Made by a program: the position numbers and the translations under genes
Assembly (NCBI GenBank): GCA_905221605.1
Contig: CAJNDS010000024.1
Span: 126,001 to 186,000 of the forward strand
Length of the DNA stretch: 60,000 bases
From: Symbiodinium natans
Lineage: Eukaryota > Sar > Dinophyceae > Suessiales > Symbiodiniaceae
Direction: 5' to 3'
The notes under the pieces: generated by a model
Seen by the model: only the letters and a program-made list of their open reading frames with translations
Told to the model about the DNA's origin: nothing
Databases searched by the model: none
Shown: positions 29,658 to 41,101 of the stretch, one piece after another
Numbering within the stretch: the first letter of the stretch is position 1
How the letters are laid out: the number at the start of each line of letters is the position of its first letter

Positions 29658-32616
29658 ATGGAGGCCTTGTCTGCGCTTTGCGGCGACTTCGTCCTGGCAG
29701 CACAGTTTCGAGCAGAAGGTGCACGTCACAAATCATCACGAAGCGTCTGTGGAATGCCTTCCCTGTTGCAGATCACAGGTGAAGTGCGATGCGTGGCCGC
29801 CCTGCGGGAAGGTGGAGTAGCCTTTGCCGGAATGGCAGCCAAGCAGCAAAGCAGTGGGAGCGCTTCAGTTCGCGGTTCTTGAATCAAGTCAAAGCTTCGA
29901 CGGTTTCGCAAGCACCTCCAGCCAGGACAATCTCGTCCATCTCTGTCATCCACCGGCGCCTGAGACTCGAGTCCTTTCAGGGCACCAGCGCAGAGCCGGA
30001 GTGGATGGGGTGCTTGCACTCTGTGATGGAGACGACTCGGTGGACGTGGTCTCTGCAGGGCGAGATGGCACAATCATCTTCTGGAGAGAAGGGGAAGCAG
30101 TTGAATCAATCAAAGGCCTGAAAGTTTGAAAGCACGACTTTGGTACTGAAGTGAGAGAAGTGAGAGTCTGTGAAGCAAGGTTTGCCACAATATTCAGAGG
30201 GCTGTTCGATGCTAGGCCATGGTGAGAACATCCAGGGGACCAACGTCCACGTGGTGTCTGCACTGGGCCGGACTTCCGACGGCCGTCTGATCTCTGGTGG
30301 CTGGGATAAGACCGTGCGAGTTTGGAAGGGAGACCAGCCACCAGTCATTATGGCTGGTCATGACATTGCCATCAATGCTGTTGCAGGTCGGCAGCTTTGG
30401 CTTGTTCGCTGCATAGAAAACCCGGGTCTGGTACATGTGGTGAGCAGTATACAGGCTTGGACAGCGGGGACATCGTGAGTGGAAGCGCGCAGCCTAGTTT
30501 CATCCGCAAGCTGGTTGTACAAGTTGTACATAGGTTTCTCACGAATTGGTATGCCGGGTTTTGTGGTCTTGGGGGCTTTGGCCTCTTTTTCTTTGCGAGC
30601 TGAGGCGGCGACCAGACCATTGGCGTCTGGCGAGATGGACAGAAGCTGCGAAGCTTGCCAGCGAAGCAGGTCCGAAATCGGTGTGAACATGTGTAAACTG
30701 AACACCCACGTGGAATTGCATGGAGCAGGTGGTGCGGGCCCTTTGTGCATGCGGCGGCACACTGGTGGCTGCTGGTGGAAATGATGGCGTGGTTCGCCTG
30801 TGGGACACAGCAGCAGGCTGGGCGCAATCAGACGAAACGGAGGGGCAGTCTTTCTGAGCTTCTTGGTCGGCAGGCCAGGCAGTGGCGGAGCGACAAGTGG
30901 CCCCGCGCCTTGGTGGAAAGCCTGCTAAAACTTCTCTCCAAAACTAGAGACGTCACAGATGATCATAGATGGGATCGTAGATGGGATCATAGATGGGATC
31001 ATAGATGAGATGGGATCATAGATGGGATCATAGATGGCTGCAGGGTTGGCATTCCGTGAAGAGGCACAAGCAGGGAGAGCTGCAGGATCTGTTGCCCTCC
31101 TGTGCAGTGCTCGTCTGTGCTAGTACTCCAGGTCCTATGTTCTTGCACTGGCACGGCGACAAACAGGAGAAATTGCTGCCGGGACCTCCGACGGCCAAGT
31201 GTTCATCCTGGTGCACGAAGGCGCTTCTACAGGAGCTGATTTAAGAGACCAGTGGAGATCTTTTTAGGTGTCCTTGCAGGCTCATCCCTGCGACAGAGCG
31301 CGGACTTCCAAGTCTGTGGCGAGGCACGCGCCGGCGCTTGGAAGTTCGTGCACATTTGCGCACTCGGAAGCTCTTTTTGCTCTTTTGCGATTTTTCCATC
31401 ACCTGTAACGCAATGCCGCAATGCACTCCGGAGATGCTCTGGGTCCGGGGCTTGTGGTAGTCACAGGTCTATGGCCTGAGCTTCCTCCCCAACGGTGACT
31501 TGGCGGTGGCCTGCGGCGACTGCAGCTGCACCGTTTGGACTCGGAGCCTGGCCCGCGCTGCTCCGCAGGATCCGAGTGAACAGTGGTGGAACGTTTCCCT
31601 ATCGCACGTGTGACTTCCTTAAAGCCTTATGGTTCTTTTTTATGCCTTCGGATGTCGACTGCGACAACGAAGAGCGAGCAGTGCGGTGCACCTCTGAGCA
31701 ATGCCTGAACGTGCAGGCCATACGGGAGGAGTTCGGGGCGCGCGCCGCGGCCCTTGCTGCGACGAGAGCGCCGGCTGTAGGCTTGGAGGGGATTCCGTTG
31801 CCTTGCTCTGCCTGTTGCTCTACCTTGCTCTGCCGATCCAAGATGGGAGGCGGCGGCGTGGGCGCTTCGGGCGGTGGGGGCGGTGCGAGCTACGACTTCA
31901 CGTTTCCGGTTGAGTTCGGCTCACAGAAGTTCTCTTTGTCCTGGAATCGGGGTGAAGACCCCAAGGCGGTCGCAGAGCGATTCATCAGGTGGGCTTCGTG
32001 CAAGCTTGAGCAAGCTTGTGCAGGCTTGTGCACGTCCAAAGAGTTTCTTTTGTTGCTGTTCTGAGTTCCGCCTGCAGGGAAAGCCAGCTGGATTCACGCC
32101 ACACAGGCCGCTGTAGTCACTAAACGGACGGAGAACCTACTCACGTGCCGGCTGTGCCGTCAGCTGGCAAAAACCTTTCATTTGGCAGGTGACGTCGTGG
32201 CATTTGTCATGCAGGCCATGCAGCAGCAAGGTGCCCAGCACGGCCAGGGCATGCAGGGCATCCAGGGCGGGGCGAAGGACTTCAACTTCCCTGTTGAGGT
32301 CGCCGATGGGCGGCGCCTGACCATCTCTTGGAACCGGGGCGACGATCCTCAGCAAGTGGCCTTGGACTTCGCAAGGCAGCACGGCGGCATCGGCGCAGCC
32401 GAGCTGCCGGACATCGCCAACTTCATCCAGCAGGCATCTGGACAACCTGGACCTGTGCCGACCTTCCAGCAAGCCGCACCAGCTCCAACCCCGGTGATGC
32501 AGCAGCAGCTTGTGCAGCAGATCACGGCTATGGGCTTCCCGGATGCCATGGCGCGAAGTGCCCTGGAGGCTGCAAACTGGGATATTGAGTCTGCGATTTC
32601 CCGCCTGTTGGGGTGA
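29658..32616 (+). CDS. PLAA/Doa1 (Ufd3)-like protein: WD40 propeller, two PFU domains, C-terminal UBA
   Basis: PLAA/Doa1 proteins bind ubiquitin and p97/Cdc48. Inferred exons: 29658-29718, 29779 to about 29850, resuming to 30115, then 30216-30386, 30455-30484, 30605-30669, 30729-30844, 31132-31246, 31467-31568, 31717-31988, 32078-32106 and 32189-32616. WD40 blades appear in order: GEVRCVAALREGG, DGTIIFW, LISGGWDKTVRVW, IVSGSGDQTIGVW, AAGGNDGVVRLWD, GEIAAGTSDGQVFIL and FLPNGDLAVACG. A Gly-rich linker leads to PFU 1 (YDFTFPVEFGSQKFSLSWNR) and PFU 2 (DFNFPVEVADGRRLTISWNR), then a Pro/Gln linker and a UBA domain (MGFPDAMARSALEAANWDIE). The usual C-terminal PUL domain is absent and a UBA stands in its place. 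The reading frame shifts by one base near 29845-29880. The joins at 31246/31467 and 31568/31717 use tentative GA donors. Confidence 0.85.
30957..31036. repeat. ATAGATGGGATC tandem repeat in a PLAA intron
   Basis: About six units of a 13-14-bp repeat (ATCATAGATGGG and variants) lie in the 287-nt GC-AG intron 30845-31131. Confidence 0.85.
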
Positions 32617-34616
32617 GCAGTGCCCTACAAGGTCGATTCGGTGCAGGCATGTTACCAAACTTCGTGGACGGCCAGTCTCGGACAGGATGCCTTCGCGAGC
32701 AGATGCCAGCAGGACGACGCGCGAAACATCCGTGGCTCAGTGGCCACCGTCGCCTCTGATCGTGTGACTGGAGTGTCAGGATGAGTCTTTCAGTCCGAAG
32801 AAGAGAGCAAAAAGGGTCTAGGAGCACCCGGTGGCTTGCTTGTGATTCGTGTGGGGCAGTACTGGGCTCGCTAAAGGAACGCAAGCACAGAGCGGACGCA
32901 GCACTTTAAACTCGGGCAGAGTCATATCAATGCAGCTGTGACATGTGTTCAGGAAGCTTCCAAGATGTGTCTCCGTGTCCGAGCTTTGTATTTCCAGGAG
33001 ATTACCACGATGGCAAGCGCGAATTTGTGCCGACTTGTGTTTTTCGCCTGCGTCCTGCATAGATGTACAGGCCACAACACAAATTGACACAACCACAGCT
33101 TGAGGAACAAGGACAGCAGCGCCCATTCTCTTCGTTGGATGGCCAGCAATGCTGCGAAAACGACAGTGCGCCTTGATGGCAGACCATATCTGCCATCATG
33201 CAAGACAAGCTCAGATACCATCAACGTCATCGATGCAGCCCCATTGGCCTGAAAGGCGCATTGCTCCAGCCTGGCATTGCATCGTTTCTGCGGGGCGACA
33301 CGTGATGTGGAAATTGCCTGCAGACACGCACAGCATGTTACAAGAAATGGAAAGGCCGGCAAGCGATTTGACTGCACACGTGCTGTGTGGAAGACCAGAC
33401 AAAGGGAAACACCGAGGAGATGAGGTAGAGGAAGTTCACGGCACGAAAGAAGGGAGACGAGATACATGAGACAAAGCACGGGAGAGGGAGACAGAGGTAA
33501 TCATGGGAGATGATGCGAGACGGGAAATCCGTACCCGCAACACAAAACACAAAGCCAAGACCCAAGAACCCAGGCCAAAGGCACGGTCATCTAGGAGTTT
33601 GCACTCTTGACTCTTGCTGCCAGTATGCATTCAAGTTCTACTTCTTCGGGTGTTCCCATTGCGTCAGAGGCGTTCGAAGTTCAGGTCCCCAGCCTAGGCC
33701 TCTGCTCCCGCCTGGGCTCTGAGCTGCGGCAGCTGGCAAAGTATCAGCAACGCAAGGCACCGATGAATGTGTGAAACCTCAGCAACCTCACGGCCTTGGA
33801 AACCCTGAGATACCCACGTTTCTACCTTCTCTCCCAACCTATCCCTTCATCCTATAAAGCAACACAACAAATCTCAACACCACATCCGCCACGAACCCGG
33901 GGGCCGCCCTGGGCGTCATCCGACGACTTCACCGGCATGGTGAGCCCGGAAGTTGCAGAGAGCACAGGCTTGTGGAAGCTTTGTATAAATATAGTTCCAA
34001 AAACACGACGTGTACACATACGTCATGTATGCATGTCTGTATGTATGTATGTATGTATGTATGTACGTATGTATGTACGTATGTATGTGCGTATGTATGT
34101 ACGTATGTATGCATGTCTTCAGCTAACCTCCATGAATCACTAGCTTCCCCCAGTCAGGCATAATTACGGTATAATCGCTTTGATCGACAACATGTTCAGC
34201 GCATGGTTTGCCAAGGACACAGAAACACGCAAACCTTCGCAATCACAAACTCTTGAAGCTTGCAAGAATCAGGACCTGCGAAGGCCATGCTTAGGCACCT
34301 AAAGCCCCGATTTTTAGTTTGAGGCGGGATTGAAAGTGGGTGACATGTTACGGCCTGAGAACAGGTACTCTGCGTATGTGTCATCTCCTTTGGCGAGGGC
34401 TGGCGGCCATTTTGGCTGCGAGACAGTGCCCCTTCTGCATCAAGAGGCCTGTAGTGTGAGCTCACTGAGAAAGGGAAGTTCCTTATGCGATATCTTATGT
34501 ACTTGGCATTGCAGGGGCTTGGGGCCTGCAATACCTGAGCATGGCCCTGAGGCCAGTACGATGTTGCCAGGGAAACCGAGGAGGTGAGGGAGGGGGGGGT
34601 TCAAGCATTTTTTCAG
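32617..34616. other. No confident gene
   Basis: A + frame at about 33148-33247 (NAAKTTVRLDGRPYLPSCKT, then SSDTINVIDAAPLA) looks coding, but no partner exon is secure. A long minus-strand frame (32949-33479) overlaps it and I reject it as a shadow. Two degenerate GGAGATGAGAC-type purine tracts lie near 33410-33520. Confidence 0.35.
34038..34112. repeat. (GTAT)n microsatellite
   Basis: Tetranucleotide GTAT with scattered GTAC and GTGC changes. Confidence 0.95.
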
Positions 34617-35835
34617 CTTGCTGAGGTTTTCCTTTGCTGTGAAGCCGCTGACACATGTGGGAAGTTGCAGTCTGAGAGGAAGAGGAGGATCCAGGCACTG
34701 TCCAATATCGACCCGGATATTTCGGAGATGAGGTGCGGGACACCTTTAGTTCTCTCGACTGCGAGCTTCAAAGGCCACGGAAGTGTAAGCCAGGCCGACA
34801 GAAAGGGGTGCTGCTCGATGCTCAGGGACCTGCTGCGCTTTCCGGGTCTATTTTCTGGCGGGCAACGTGACTCTAGGCTGGACACCGTCGATCTTCAACT
34901 TCATGGAGGTCTGCTTCTTAAGGTAGATGGTCCGACTTGTGTCACGCACGTTGATGCTTGCAAGGCTTTCCAACAGCGATGATGGGGAGGCGCATCGGAG
35001 CAAGTCTGAGAGCTGAAGGGGACGAGGACGACAGCCACAAGAAGTCTTCCCCGAAGGACAGCCAAAAGCGCGGGCAAGTGGGAGGTCGTTGGAATGGTTC
35101 GGTTTTAGTGTACCCCGAAACTTAGAGCATGGCTCGAAACTTCCCACGACTTTGGCCACGGTATGGGAGCCCTTCTGTGCCGTAGTAGCCATTGGTGCCT
35201 GAGAGCTGCGTCCACCGCAACGATGGTGAAAGTGTTACACTTGCGGTCTCTGTGCAGCCTATTGCAGCCTGCTTATGTAGAAAAAGAATGAGTTGGCCTG
35301 GGGCTTGCCAAGGGCTTGCCGAGGTCGGATGCAACACTGAGCGACCCCGTTGCATTCCGCTGCCATTTTTGTTCAGGGCCTCGACATCTGCGTAAGCTGT
35401 TGTTAGCCGGCCCAGCACATGCCACCGCCGTGGCCACCGCGGTCTGACGACGCTGGGGTTGCATGCTCAAGTCATGATCACACGGGACCCCATTTCAATG
35501 TGGTAACTCCGAATCTGCTGTCCGTGCTGCGATATGCTCTGAACGCAATGCTCAGGATCAAGTCAGCCACCAGGTCCTGGCAGAGTCGGACAAGGATCCA
35601 GGTATGGGCTACGCGCAAGTCGCCGAGGTGTGCGCCGGCTCGTGACTCTACCCTAGGCCCCTTCCATATGACTCTTTTCCCAGGTTCCCATCGCTGAGCC
35701 GCTCAAAGCGCCCGTGGTAGTTCCAGCTTCTGCAGCTCCAGCTGCTGCTGCTCCAGCGTCTGCAGCTCTGGCTTCTGCGGAGCCGTTGCGTGCGCCGGTC
35801 GTTCATGGCACGAGGCACTATGCATGTTGGATCTG
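34617..35835 (+). CDS. Unrecognised multi-exon gene with an Ala/Pro-rich end
   Basis: Coding-type exons: 34617-34732 (LAEVFLCCEAADTCGKLQSE, then RKRRIQALSNIDPDISEM; AG|CTT to AG|GTGCGG), about 35011-35077 (AEGDEDDSHKKSSPKDSQKR), about 35540-35627 (NAQDQVSHQVLAESDKDPGM, then GYAQVAE) and 35684 to about 35835 (VPIAEPLKAPVVVPASAAPA, then a further Ala/Pro-rich run). The last two join in frame over a 56-nt GT-AG intron (35628-35683) with AG|GT at both borders. Charged, disordered and Ala/Pro-rich composition suggests a regulatory or structural protein. No family is recognised, and whether all four exons belong to one gene is inference. Confidence 0.45.
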
Positions 35836-36758
35836 AGCAGAGGTTAAAACGGTTACGGCTACGAGTAGGGTTCAGGGCTTGGAAGAAGAAGGGTTCGGGG
35901 ACTGCTCTGTGAACAGGTTCGGGCTCCTGCTCGAGAGACTCCCGGCAGCAGGTCGCATACAAGGAGGTGGCAGCAGGTATGGTACACTATGTTATGACTG
36001 CTATGGGTGAGAAAATCGAATCGTGCCGGTAAGCATGGGACCTCTCCAGCCAGCTCCTTCCAGTTTTAGAACGCCAGCACTGGATCTCGATCTTGCGCGG
36101 CTGGTTTTGTTTGTTAACCGTGTTAGCTTCTTGGGGTTGTGCTATCGTGCTTCAAAACGGTCTAGCGTGTTGGGGGTTTCTTTGATAGAGCGGTTGGCCA
36201 AGCACCTGTTGGCTTGGCAAACTCCACCGCTTTTGCGAAAGCAGTGTGGTTTTGCACGTGCGCACCTGTGTTTTCTGTGGCCATGTGAGGTCTGGGTTCG
36301 TCTATATGTGTGTGCGCTTGCATGGTGTTCTGCTTCAGTTTGCATGACGACGCAGTGATGCAGTGGCTTCTCGGGGTAGTGCATTAGGCATGGATCCCCA
36401 GCATCCCGAAGCACAATGCCTACAAGCATGCCAGTTCCCGCCCAGAATTCCGGGACTGCGAGATCAGAGATGGCGGAGGAAAGATGCAAGACGTCATCCT
36501 CGCAAAGTTCTTCGAGGCCCCTTTGCCAGGAGAGACTCCTCCCTTGGTCCTATGCAGCCCTGAGCTCTACACATGGGCATGAGACCTGCTCAGGCCTGCG
36601 AGCTCTACAGTGCCTTGTCTCTGAGCATATGTACAAGGTAGTGTCTTCATTCTAGTTGTTGGCGCACGCCTTTTTTCTCCATATCAGTGGTGCGCAATGA
36701 GATGTCCTGTCTCTAGATGACCGCGTGCCTCATGGTGGAGTGTAGAATCTGAGGAGAC

Positions 36759-37806
36759 ATGCTGTCGAAGCTGGGCCGAGCAGCTAGTGTCGTCGTCGGC
36801 GACATCGAACACAACCTCGGCAAATCCAAAGCCCAGGACTAAGATCGTTAGCAAGATGTGTGTTTTGTGTTCCACGTTGAGTTCGGCTTGCCGAGCGAAA
36901 CCCTCACCAAGAGAGTTGACATCTTGAGTTGCGGGGAGAGTACAAGTCCACCTTCGGTTCGACCTATCAAGCTACGGGTGTTGAAATGCTCAGGCGGTTT
37001 ACTCGGAAGCTCCAGAAGAGCGAAAGACCTTGTTGGCCTACCTGCAGCTCCCTCAGATGCCTCCCACATTGCCCAAGTTGTGGAGTTTTAAGGAGGCATA
37101 TGTTAACAAATTCACAAGATGAGGCAGCTGCCGGCTTCTCATGTGGGGATTGAGAAGATCACATGGCTGCTGAGGCCTTTGCGATGTGCTGCAATGTGCA
37201 CTAGGAGCGAGTTGCCGCCAATCCTGACAAGGGGCGTGGAGTTCTTTCTTACGATGATTAAGCTCATCTTCACGCCGGAGTCCAGCGGAAACCCGGCCGT
37301 GGAGGTTCCGGGCATGACGCAGATGAGAAGTCCTCAAATCGAGGCTTCTTCTGCGCGTTGGCAGGCATACCAGCAAACCTTGATGCAGTATCATGGCTGG
37401 GTGCGAGCCCTTGTTGAACCCTTTGCCAAGCTGCATGCGTCATGCGTTCTCGTGTGTGTGTGTGTGGGAGTGGGATCGGACCCGAACTGTTTCGCCCTTG
37501 ATCCGGCTGAGCACTGCTGAGATGCTCCAGCAGACGGTGAAACTTGGCATGCGCGCCATGCCGTCAAAGGATGGCATCGTGCAGTCTGAGGGCCTGGTGC
37601 TAGGCCAGGAAACTTCCGAAAAAGAAGGAAAACTCTTGTGGAGAGCATCGGAAGCTGATCCTCACTCCATATTCGCTGTGCGACAGGCGATGTCTCGGCT
37701 GAGCAGAGGAAAGCGCTCTGCGAGCGTGACGCGCCGGCGGCTTCCTCTGCTGGCTTGGAAGTGCAGCCTGGCAGAAGCAGAGCAAGTTGGCTACTTCCTA
37801 GAATAG
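36759..37806 (+). CDS. Glycolipid transfer protein (GLTP) family
   Basis: GLTP proteins carry glycosphingolipids or ceramide-1-phosphate between membranes in the cytosol (PF08718). A first exon (about 36759-36836) reads MLSKLGRAASVVVGDIEHNL. It keeps the Asp, Asn and Lys spaced as in the sugar-binding D..xN..K of human GLTP (DIEHNLGK). It ends in CAG|GA, a probable GA donor. A second block (within about 37119-37436) has TRGVEFFLTMIKLIF and then WQAYQQTLMQYHGWVRALVE, matching the RGLxF helix and the conserved YHGW whose His contacts the sphingosine amide. A last block (about 37516-37806) reads AEMLQQTVKLGMRAMPSKDG and looks coding but does not match the human tail. A further possible exon lies near 36930-37020 (GEYKSTFGSTYQATGVEMLR). 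Exon borders are only partly resolved. Confidence 0.65.
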
Positions 37807-38720
37807 GGGACCCTCTCATACACCCTAAAAAGACTACAATCCTTGTCATGGGACCCTCCCCAAGAGGGAACACCCCTATTCGGTTTTGCCTGGGTCGCGT
37901 TCACAGTCGCGGCGGGCTGAGGGTGAAGTGGATGATCGAACGGATGAAGATTGAAGGAAAATGGGATGCAAAGAAGGCTTGAGTTGATCTGAAAAAAGAG
38001 CGGCTTGAGCCTTTCCTGAACAGCTGGGACTGTCAATGATCTGATTGTGCCATGAGTGGCAGGGTACAGCAAAGTTTGCACTAAGTTAGCATGCCCGAAG
38101 TCCAGAGATACATGGCATAAGCTTTGTCGTGTCTTGTGCTGTTCTTGTCAACATTTTAAGTTCCTGTTCCTTGCGGCGGCGAAATTCTCCACGCCACAAG
38201 TGTCCATGAGTATCCCGGAACAGCCACCCTATACTCTGTAGCTTCCAAAGACTCCAAGAAAGCATGTGCACTATGGCACTGCTTCTGCCCCTGCATCCAA
38301 TGCTGCTTGAAGCAGCTGATCGCGCAAATCGCACGCTAATCCCGAAAGCTCCGCAATACAGCCGGTGCTGGAAAGCTCGAGGGCCGCCATGTCATCTGAG
38401 CAAAAGTGAAGTGAAGCTGCAGCATCTGCCCGCTCTGAAAGACTCTGAGACATCGGACCTGTCCCCACGTCCAAGCACGTTCTAGGTAGTTACGGGGGAC
38501 CTGCATTGTGCACCCTTGGATATGACAGCTCGGCAGGATGCAGGATCAATAGGATCAATGCAACTCCAAGACGTGTTGCAATCCTATCGTGTGTTGTTTG
38601 CATTTTAACTTGCGATGAAGTGCTGCGGTTGTCTGGAGTGGGCCAGGAGCGTAGTTTCACCGTGTCGCAGGCAAAGTGCAAGGTGCAGAAGGAGGTGTTT
38701 ACGGGATGCACAACAGTAAC
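37807..38720. other. No confident gene
   Basis: A + frame near 37910-37981 (VKWMIERMKIEGKWDAKKA and stop) could be a small terminal exon. A minus-strand frame at 38271-38474 is acidic and coding-like but isolated. Neither is called. Confidence 0.3.
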
Positions 38721-38850
38721 AAGCTGAGTTTAAGTGAGTCAGAGCTTGCAGGTGAATGAGAAAGTAACGAAGGAGGAGGAAGGTCAGGTGGCAGGGGAGA
38801 CGACAAACATGACGATGTACAAGGTGAAGGAGGCGGCTTGGAAGGTGCAG

Positions 38851-39050
38851 CTCAAGATGTGGTGCCAGCAAGAACACTTTGAAGAGTAGTTGCAACTCAA
38901 GATGTGGCGTCAGCAAGATCACTTTTGAAGAGGAGTTGCAACTCAAGATGTGGCGCCAGCAAGAACACTTTTGAAGAGGAGTTGCGACTCAAGATGTGGT
39001 GCCAGCAAGAACACTTTGAAGAGAAGTTGCAACTCAAGATTGGTGCCAAA
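38851..39050 (+). repeat. 45-46-bp tandem repeat, about 4.4 copies
   Basis: Units start with CTCAAGATGTGG at 38851, 38896, 38942, 38988 and 39033 (partial). Each contains CCAGCAAGAACACTT and GAAGAGGAGTTGCAA. In the right frame a unit encodes a coiled-coil-like 15-mer (LQLKMWRQQEHFEEE). Units of 46 bp shift the frame and one copy has a stop, so any coding value is broken. Confidence 0.9.
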
Positions 39051-39054
39051 GAGG

Positions 39055-39560
39055 ATGAATGTCTTTTTTTGTGTGTGGTATGGGGGATGGGGGTGATATG
39101 AGGTCGGCAAAGATTTGTGATTTCTTCATGAGTTGTGAATTGAATGTAGCATTTTGTCGCCTCAAATCCCAAATTTCCTACATTGGCTATCAACCTTTTT
39201 GCGGTATCTTTTTTTGTTTGTCATTTAGTGTTTTTAAGCGGCTTTTTGCCCGCACTTTTAGTATCTTGTCTATTGAATCTCAAGGAACTAGACAAAAGGC
39301 CCCATAAAATACGCGAATTTCGTGCGTCTTTTCACTCCTTACAAATTAGCATATTTTATTAGGACTTTGGGGTTCCTTGGAAAGGCTTGTTTAACGCGGT
39401 CATTCATGAGGCTAATTCACATGTTCACCCGTCCCCTCTTTGCCCCTATTATTATATTACGGGCGTACATTAAATAAGCTCGCGCATTTAAGGCCCGTAT
39501 TATAATAATGGGGAAAAGACCCTAGACTTGGAGATGAAGACAGAAGACTCATGCATCTAG
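39055..39560. other. AT-rich island with a long hairpin
   Basis: This stretch is strikingly AT-richer than its GC-rich surroundings, with no coding-type frame. It contains an inverted repeat: the arm at 39443-39464 (CCCCTATTATTATATTACGG) pairs, with one indel, with the arm at 39493-39513, across a 28-base loop. It could be a small foldback element or a transferred organelle fragment. Confidence 0.65.
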
Positions 39561-39789
39561 TTCCAGCTCCAGCGGTAAGACTCATGAAAAGACGAGTGTT
39601 ATCCAGACCAGGCGTTAACAGGGTCTCAAGTTACGTTCACATGTTCACGCACTCATTCCATGTTTTCATTCACTTGTTCACACACGGGCTAGTATAAGGG
39701 TTTATGATCCGTAAATGTGGATGCCACGTGTGTGCATATATATACATATATGTGCACATACATATGTATGGAATGAGATATTCCGTATC

Positions 39790-39955
39790 CATATCTATAT
39801 CTATATCTATATCTATATCTATATCTATATCTATATCTATATCTATATCAATGTCTATGTCTATGTCTATGTCTACATCTATATCTATATCTATATCTAT
39901 ATCTATATCTATATTTATATCTATATCAATATCTATATCTATATCTATATCTATA
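39790..39955. repeat. (ATATCT)n hexanucleotide repeat
   Basis: More than 25 ATATCT-type units with local ATGTCT variants. Confidence 0.95.
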
Positions 39956-40479
39956 CCTACGCACTATGTCGATGCTCTGCAGTTTTGTGTTTCGCAGATT
40001 CTGCCCGAACGTAAGGCTGCTTTTGCAGTGGTAGCCGTGGTGATTCCTGGCTCTTGCAGAAGCCTTTTCATGAGCTCCGCGCAAGACTGAAGGTAGTTAT
40101 GTAGTATCGGTGGCAAAGCTGTCCTACGAGAACCATCATATACCATCATGGAGGGTTCGAGGCACAGAGCAGGCCATCGCTAACCTTCGTTGAACTGTTG
40201 CCATCCTTGCCCCAGCGCGTCAGGGATTCGGGGTTCGGGTGGTTGCTTGGTGTACAAACTTGGGAAGCCTCATGCTACTGCATGGAATGCAGCTTGGGTC
40301 TCCAAGCAGTTGAGGCACGGGAACGGCTCACCAGTTCTCTGACCAAGCAAGTAGACAGCTAGACTCGGCGCAGGTTTGCAAACATGCGAATTTGTCACGG
40401 GTCTCGGGCTCAAAGCCTCATAGCTGGAGTTTAACCGAAGCCCGCCCAGATGCAGAGAAGACTGCATGTGATTTCCCAG

Positions 40480-40675
40480 GCTGGCTGGAGAAGCCGTCGA
40501 AGTTGATGATACCGAATACCGCAAGCCGCTGGATCTGGTAAGGTCCGACCTGATTGCCCAGGTTCACATTGCAGTCGGGTCATTCAAGCTCCTGCACAGG
40601 CAGCATGCCCGCGAGCGCTGGAATCTCCTTCCTGAGGACATAAGCCGTTTGCAGCTTGTCTGTGGCAAAAAGTGA
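40480..40675 (+). CDS. Probable terminal exon of an unrecognised gene
   Basis: The exon opens after TTTCCCAG and reads LAGEAVEVDDTEYRKPLDLV, then RSDLIAQVHIAVGSFKLLHR, QHARERWNLLPEDISRLQLV and CGKK, then a stop at 40673. Composition and the clean AG border are convincing. No family is recognised, and preceding exons were not found in the 500 bp upstream. Confidence 0.5.
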
Positions 40676-41101
40676 GAAGCGGACGCCATACTCCCAGTGC
40701 GAGCCAGAATAGATAGGACCTCATTGTCCTCACCTGCGGCGGAGGGACGTTAAGTGCGTTTCCCAGCGGGCCAGTCATGCAAGTGTGCCTCTTTTCATCA
40801 TCTTTCCTGTCAGACACTCCTGTCCCTGCGCTGCGTTGCCACCATTGGCTCACCTCATCACTGTCTTCTCTTTTTTGCAGTGGAATGCAGGTGAAAACTC
40901 ACGCAGCGAGGCCGCTGCTAACTCTTGCTAACTGGCAACTGGTCTCCTGTTGCTTGAATTTGAATTTGTCAGGACGTAAGTGGCGATGTGTTTTTCTTCC
41001 TCCAAAAATGTCTGGAATCAGAGGTGCGCCCTTGTAGCTGGTGGACACGACTCGCTTGGAGCATCTTGATACTGCAGAGTCCACATTCGATGTGCTGCAA
41101 G

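Noticed and set aside
29013-29729. 238-residue minus-strand open frame
   Set aside because: It overlaps exons of the UIM-PUB and PLAA genes and has no family motif.
32949-33479. 176-residue minus-strand hydrophobic frame
   Set aside because: It overlaps a better + strand coding-type exon and lacks a recognisable membrane-protein pattern.
34406-34417. GCCATTTTGGCT, a 12-base match to the spliced leader
   Set aside because: Flanking bases do not match the leader on either side and no gene starts just after it; likely chance.
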